From Candidatus Wallbacteria bacterium (GTDB taxonomy: Bacteria > Muiribacteriota > UBA6191 > JACPRK01), in NCBI GenBank assembly GCA_016213845.1, contig JACQZN010000135.1, positions 19,008-83,007 of the forward strand: 64,000 nt of DNA. Reading direction: 5' to 3'. The notes beneath the pieces are model-generated. The model saw only the letters and a program-made list of their open reading frames with translations, was not told the DNA's origin and made no database searches. Both the position numbers and the translations under genes were made by a program. Within the stretch, counting starts at the first letter, position 1. The number at the start of each line of letters is the position of its first letter. Shown one piece after another: positions 60,550-64,000 of the stretch.

Positions 60550-60565
60550 GGCGCTCCGCTAGCGC
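60543..60565. terminator. Inverted repeat carrying both stop codons
   Basis: GCGCTAG-GGCGCTCCG-CTAGCGC holds the TAG of the kinase on one strand and the TAG of the methyltransferase on the other. A possible bidirectional terminator, though no T-run follows on either side. Confidence 0.35.
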
Positions 60566-61308
60566 ACGCCGATGAGGACGGCCTCGATGGTCGTGAACTT
60601 CACGGGCAGGCCGGCCGCGGGAACCATGCGCAGGGCGCTCCGGACGACCGGCGCGGCGGCTTCGAAGTGCGCGCGAATGGCGTCGAGCGGCGGCTCGGGC
60701 TGATTGGCGCGGCGCGACCAGAGCTCGAGGTCGTGCGTCACGGAGCGCGCCTCGACGCGCACCAGGTGCAGCCGTGCCAGCTGCATCAGCGCGCGCCACC
60801 TGGGCAGCGTCACGTAGCGGACGTGTGTGCCTCCGTCCCGGATGTCGAAGGCGCGGTGGAGGAAGGAGAGCACCTTGTCGCCGCCGAAGGCGACGCCGTC
60901 GATGATCGCCAGCCGGCCACCCGGTGCCAGCACGCGGCCGACCTCCCCGAAGGCCGAGTCGAGATCGTGGATGTGGTGAAAGGCGTAGCTGCAGGCGACG
61001 GTCCTGAACGAGCGCGCGGCAAAGGGAAGGTCCGCTGCCCGCGCGGCAACCCGCGCCACGCTCGCAGGCCAGGAAGGAGCCGGATCGCCCCCCGCGTGTG
61101 CGCCGTGAGGTGTCCCTTTCGCCTCGAGACCCACCACGCCCAGCGCCTCCGCATTTGCGTCGGCCGCCACGACCCGAGCGCCTGCCCGCGCCAGCTCGCG
61201 CGCCATCCGACCGCGGCCGGAGCCCAGGTCCAGGCAGCGCTCCCCGCGCCGCAGCCCCAGCGCCTCGACGCAGTGGCGAAGCAGGATCTCTACGACATCC
61301 GCGGCCAT
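60559..61308 (-). CDS. SAM-dependent methyltransferase (class I)
   Basis: 249 residues. Motif I CLDLGSGRGRMAREL, then VVAADANAEAL, post-motif FRTVACSYAFHHIHDLDSAFGEVGRVLAPGGRLAIIDGV, as in UbiE/COQ5-like and methyltransferase-11 proteins. Substrate unknown. ATG 61308 chosen; the frame runs 32 codons further up into low-complexity sequence. TAGAGT lies 7 nt before the start and no Shine-Dalgarno is seen. Confidence 0.85.
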   Translation of the reverse strand: MAADVVEILLRHCVEALGLRRGERCLDLGSGRGRMARELARAGARVVAADANAEALGVVGLEAKGTPHGAHAGGDPAPSWPASVARVAARAADLPFAARSFRTVACSYAFHHIHDLDSAFGEVGRVLAPGGRLAIIDGVAFGGDKVLSFLHRAFDIRDGGTHVRYVTLPRWRALMQLARLHLVRVEARSVTHDLELWSRRANQPEPPLDAIRAHFEAAAPVVRSALRMVPAAGLPVKFTTIEAVLIGVR

Positions 61309-61315
61309 CGCCCCG

Positions 61316-61321
61316 ACTCTA
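61316..61321 (-). promoter_or_regulatory. Candidate -10 element of a leaderless methyltransferase transcript
   Basis: Minus-strand TAGAGT ends 7 nt before ATG 61308. The same hexamer on the plus strand (61354-61359) is the best -10 for serC. Confidence 0.35.
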
Positions 61322-61353
61322 ACACGCGCCCGCGATGGGGGGCGGCTTCGTGA

Positions 61354-61359
61354 TAGAGT
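61354..61359 (+). promoter_or_regulatory. Candidate -10 of the serC-glgB operon
   Basis: TAGAGT, about 60 nt before the serC start at 61422. No good -35 is visible. Confidence 0.3.
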
Positions 61360-61421
61360 CCCCCCACCGCCCGCATCGGGCCGGACGGCCCGGGGGCATG
61401 CCACACGGAGGACGATTCGAC

Positions 61422-62513
61422 GTGACCAACCGCATCTTCAACTTCTCCGCGGGCCCCGCTGTTCTCCCGCTGCCGGTCCTCGAACAGGCCCAGCGCGACC
61501 TCATCGCGCTCCCAGGCGTCGGGATGTCGATCCTCGAGATCTCTCACCGCTCGGCTCCCTTCGAGCAGGTCATCCAGACTGCCGAGAAGAACCTCCGGTC
61601 GCTCCTGGGCGTCCCCGAGGACTACGCCGTGCTTTTCCTGCAGGGCGGCGCCACGCTCCAGTTCGCCATGGTCCCCATGAATCTGCTCCCCGCCGGCGCC
61701 AGCGCCGACTACGTCCTGACCGGCAGCTGGGGACAGTCCGCCTTCAAGGAGGCCAAGAAGTTCGGGACCGTGAGAGTCGCTTGCTCCACCGAGTCCGACA
61801 ACTTCAGCCGCATCCCACGGCAGGAGGAGCTCTCGGCCGATCCGAAAGCCGCCTATCTCCACTACACTTCCAACGAGACCATCCACGGCACCGAATTCGA
61901 CTACACGCCGGCAGCCCCCGCAGGCGTGCCGCTCGTCTGCGATAGCTCGAGCGACTTCCTCAGCCGCCCGATCGATGTCGCCCGCCACGGCCTCATCTAC
62001 GCCGGCGCGCAGAAAAACGCCGGCCCCGCGGGCGTCACCGTCGTCATCGTTCGCAAGGACCTGCTGGGCCGCGCCCCGGCCAGCACGCCCGTCATGCTCG
62101 ACTACGCGGCGATGGCCAAGGCCGGCTCGCTCCACAACACCCCGCCCTGCTTCTCCATCTACGTCGTCGGCCTCGTCCTCGAGTGGCTGGTAGGCCTGGG
62201 CGGCCTCGAGGCGGTCGCCAGGCGCAACCGAGAAAAGGCAAAACTACTCTATGACGCCATCGACTCCTCCGGAGGCTTCTACCGGGGCCACTCCCGCCCC
62301 GAATGCCGCTCCCTGATGAACGTCACCTTCCGGCTCCCCACGGAAGAGCTCGAGAAGAAGTTCGCCAAGGAGTCGACCGCCGCGGGCCTCGATGGCCTCA
62401 AGGGCCACCGCTCCGTGGGCGGCCTGCGCGCCTCCATCTACAACGCCTTCCCCATCGAGGGCGTCGCCCGGCTCGTGGAGTTCATGCAGGATTTCCGGCA
62501 AAAGAACGGCTGA
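61422..62513 (+). CDS. serC: Phosphoserine aminotransferase
   Basis: 363 residues, the usual length. Makes O-phospho-L-serine from 3-phosphohydroxypyruvate and glutamate. FNFSAGPAVLP at the N-terminus, the family hallmark; PLP lysine Lys198 in GAQKNAGPAG, at the same number as in E. coli SerC; ISHRS near 35 and the C-terminal KGHRSVGGLRASIYNA phosphate-binding block. GTG at 61422 has GGAGGA upstream; ATG at 61398 is an in-frame alternative. Confidence 0.95.
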   Translation: MTNRIFNFSAGPAVLPLPVLEQAQRDLIALPGVGMSILEISHRSAPFEQVIQTAEKNLRSLLGVPEDYAVLFLQGGATLQFAMVPMNLLPAGASADYVLTGSWGQSAFKEAKKFGTVRVACSTESDNFSRIPRQEELSADPKAAYLHYTSNETIHGTEFDYTPAAPAGVPLVCDSSSDFLSRPIDVARHGLIYAGAQKNAGPAGVTVVIVRKDLLGRAPASTPVMLDYAAMAKAGSLHNTPPCFSIYVVGLVLEWLVGLGGLEAVARRNREKAKLLYDAIDSSGGFYRGHSRPECRSLMNVTFRLPTEELEKKFAKESTAAGLDGLKGHRSVGGLRASIYNAFPIEGVARLVEFMQDFRQKNG

Positions 62514-62533
62514 CGTCGCCCCCCCAGGCCACC

Positions 62534-64000
62534 ATGAAGAAACCCGCAATCCGCTCGATCCGGTTCTCAACCTTCACCAAGGAGCTCGAGCGCCTCGTCA
62601 AGCTCGAGCACATCGATCCCCACACCCTCCTCGGCATCCACCAGGTCAAGGAGGGCGTCGCCATCCGCTGCCTGCGGCCCGAGGCCGAGGGCGTGAAGGT
62701 GATCGCCGAGGGCCGGCCGCCGACGGCCATGAACAAGATCCACAAGGCAGGCGTCTTCGAGGTCCTCTTCGAGCGTGAGACCGCCACCTTCGCTTACCAG
62801 CTCGCCGTCGACTACGGCGGCGGGGCCGTCTTCACCATCCGTGACCCGTACGCCTTCATGCCGACCCTGGGTGACCTCGACCTCCACCTCGTCGCCGAGG
62901 GCAAACACTACAAGCTGCACGAGAAGCTCGGCGCCCACATTCACGTCTACGGCGAAGTCTCGGGCGTGAGCTTCGCCGTCTGGGCGCCCACCGCCCGCGG
63001 CGTCAGCGTCGTCGGCGCCTTCAACCACTGGGACGGCCGGCTCCACGCCATGCGCCGGCTCGGTGAATCGGGCATCTGGGAGCTCTTCATCCCCGACGTC
63101 GACGACGGCACCGCCTACGGTTTCGAGGTCGCTCCTACCAAGGGTCCTCGCTTCTTCAAGATGGACCCGTACGGCTTCGCCACCAAGGCGCCGCCGGCGA
63201 TGATCAGCATCGTCCACTCCCCCAAGCACGTCTGGCAGGACGCCGCCTGGCTCGAGAAACGCGCGGCCTCCAAGGCGCTCACCGAGCCCATGGCGATCTA
63301 CGAGTGCCACCTCGGAAGCTGGCGGCGCATCCCCGACGAGAACAATCGCTCGCTCACCTACCGGGAGCTGGCCGCGACGCTGCCCGACTACCTTCACGAC
63401 ATGGGGTTCACGCACGTGGAGTTCCTGCCGCCTGCGGAGCATCCTTTCGGCGGAAGCTGGGGCTACCAGGTGAGCGCCTACTTCGCCCCTACGGCCCGCT
63501 TCGGCAAGCCCGACGACTTCCGCTACCTCGTCGACAAGCTGCACGAGAAGGGCATCGGCGTGCTCATCGACTGGGTGCCCGCGCACTTCCCCAGGGACAA
63601 GGAGGCGCTGGCCCGCTTCGACGGCACCGCTGTCTACGAGCACCTCGACCCCCGCCAGGGCGCACATCCCGACTGGGGAACGCTGGTCTTCAACTACGGC
63701 CGCAACGAGGTACGCAACTTCCTGATCGACAACGCCCTCTTCTGGATGGAGCAGTACCACGTCGACGGCTTGCGCGTGGACGCCGTCGCTTCGATGCTCT
63801 ACCTCGACTACAGCCGAAAGGCCGGCGAGTGGATTCCCAACAAGCACGGCGGCCGCGAAAACCTCGAGGCGATCGAGTTCTTGAAGGAGCTCAACGAGGC
63901 TGTGCAGAAGCAGTTCCCGGGCGCCGTGACGATCGCCGAGGAGTCGACAGCCTGGCCGATGGTAACCAAGCCGGTCTACCTGGGCGGGCTCGGTTTCACC
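62534..64000 (+). CDS. glgB: 1,4-alpha-glucan branching enzyme, N-terminal part (runs off the window)
   Basis: 489 codons visible. N-terminal CBM48-like modules (LGIHQVKEGVAIRCLRP; GVSFAVWAPTARGVSVVGAFNHWDG), then the GH13 barrel: YECHLGSWRR, FLPPAEHPFGGSWGYQVSAYFAP, LIDWVPAHFP, GLRVDAVASML with nucleophile Asp416 and AEESTAWP with acid/base Glu469. It branches glycogen by cutting and re-attaching alpha-1,4 chains in alpha-1,6 linkage. Starts 20 bp after serC without a clear Shine-Dalgarno. Confidence 0.95.
   Translation, partial: MKKPAIRSIRFSTFTKELERLVKLEHIDPHTLLGIHQVKEGVAIRCLRPEAEGVKVIAEGRPPTAMNKIHKAGVFEVLFERETATFAYQLAVDYGGGAVFTIRDPYAFMPTLGDLDLHLVAEGKHYKLHEKLGAHIHVYGEVSGVSFAVWAPTARGVSVVGAFNHWDGRLHAMRRLGESGIWELFIPDVDDGTAYGFEVAPTKGPRFFKMDPYGFATKAPPAMISIVHSPKHVWQDAAWLEKRAASKALTEPMAIYECHLGSWRRIPDENNRSLTYRELAATLPDYLHDMGFTHVEFLPPAEHPFGGSWGYQVSAYFAPTARFGKPDDFRYLVDKLHEKGIGVLIDWVPAHFPRDKEALARFDGTAVYEHLDPRQGAHPDWGTLVFNYGRNEVRNFLIDNALFWMEQYHVDGLRVDAVASMLYLDYSRKAGEWIPNKHGGRENLEAIEFLKELNEAVQKQFPGAVTIAEESTAWPMVTKPVYLGGLGFT

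Overview
The window is about 64 kb of very GC-rich, densely coded chromosome. It contains roughly 47 protein genes, no rRNA or tRNA that I could find, no CRISPR array and no transposase. Lipoproteins with lipoboxes, type IV-type prepilins, a Rieske/cytochrome b-c module, RHS and PKD/dockerin surface proteins, many hybrid histidine kinases, Ser/Thr kinases with extracytoplasmic tails, an FHA-sigma-54 activator and candidate sigma-54 promoters all point to a diderm bacterium with a complex signalling life style. Myxococcota, Acidobacteriota, planctomycete-like or an uncultured phylum would fit. I cannot place it more precisely from sequence alone.

Layout. 1-3.1 kb: a CorA-type transporter running off the left edge, a four-cluster polyferredoxin convergent with a geranylgeranyl-reductase-family flavoprotein, a STAS protein and a small protein. 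3.1-6.7 kb: a membrane-spanning spermidine-synthase-like/TPR fusion and a small membrane-anchored coiled-coil protein. 6.7-11.9 kb: a STAS plus hybrid-kinase operon, dCTP deaminase, then an ECF sigma/anti-sigma pair. 12-22.4 kb: a six-gene chemosensory-type operon (peptide-binding lipoprotein, CheW, MCP, CheA-REC and two multi-receiver histidine kinases). 22.4-28.6 kb: a DUF2804 protein and two paralogous Ser/Thr kinases flanking a glycine-zipper lipoprotein. 28.6-43.8 kb: a five-gene secreted-protein operon (FlgD-like Ig protein, cohesin protein, a 2064-residue dockerin/PKD protein, a 1652-residue RHS protein and a probable immunity protein). 43.8-52.8 kb: an eight-gene minor-prepilin operon and three more small lipoprotein genes. 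53.1-56.8 kb: FHA-sigma-54 activator, Rieske protein and cytochrome b-c fusion. 57-64 kb: a secreted protein, an unknown protein, a third Ser/Thr kinase, a methyltransferase, serC and the 5' part of glgB.

How it may work together (inference): three candidate sigma-54 promoters, each with GG-N10-GC and a 26-30 nt leader ending in a good Shine-Dalgarno, precede the glycine-zipper lipoprotein, the prepilin operon and a Cys-repeat lipoprotein. The window also encodes an FHA-domain sigma-54 activator and three Ser/Thr kinases that could feed it. This suggests a kinase to FHA-activator to cell-surface regulon.

The most unusual signals are three copies of a near-perfect 60-70 bp palindrome (26.4, 46.7 and 53.0 kb), one lying in frame inside a prepilin gene, and a recurrent TANNNT hexamer 6-9 nt before start codons that lack a Shine-Dalgarno, suggesting frequent leaderless transcription.
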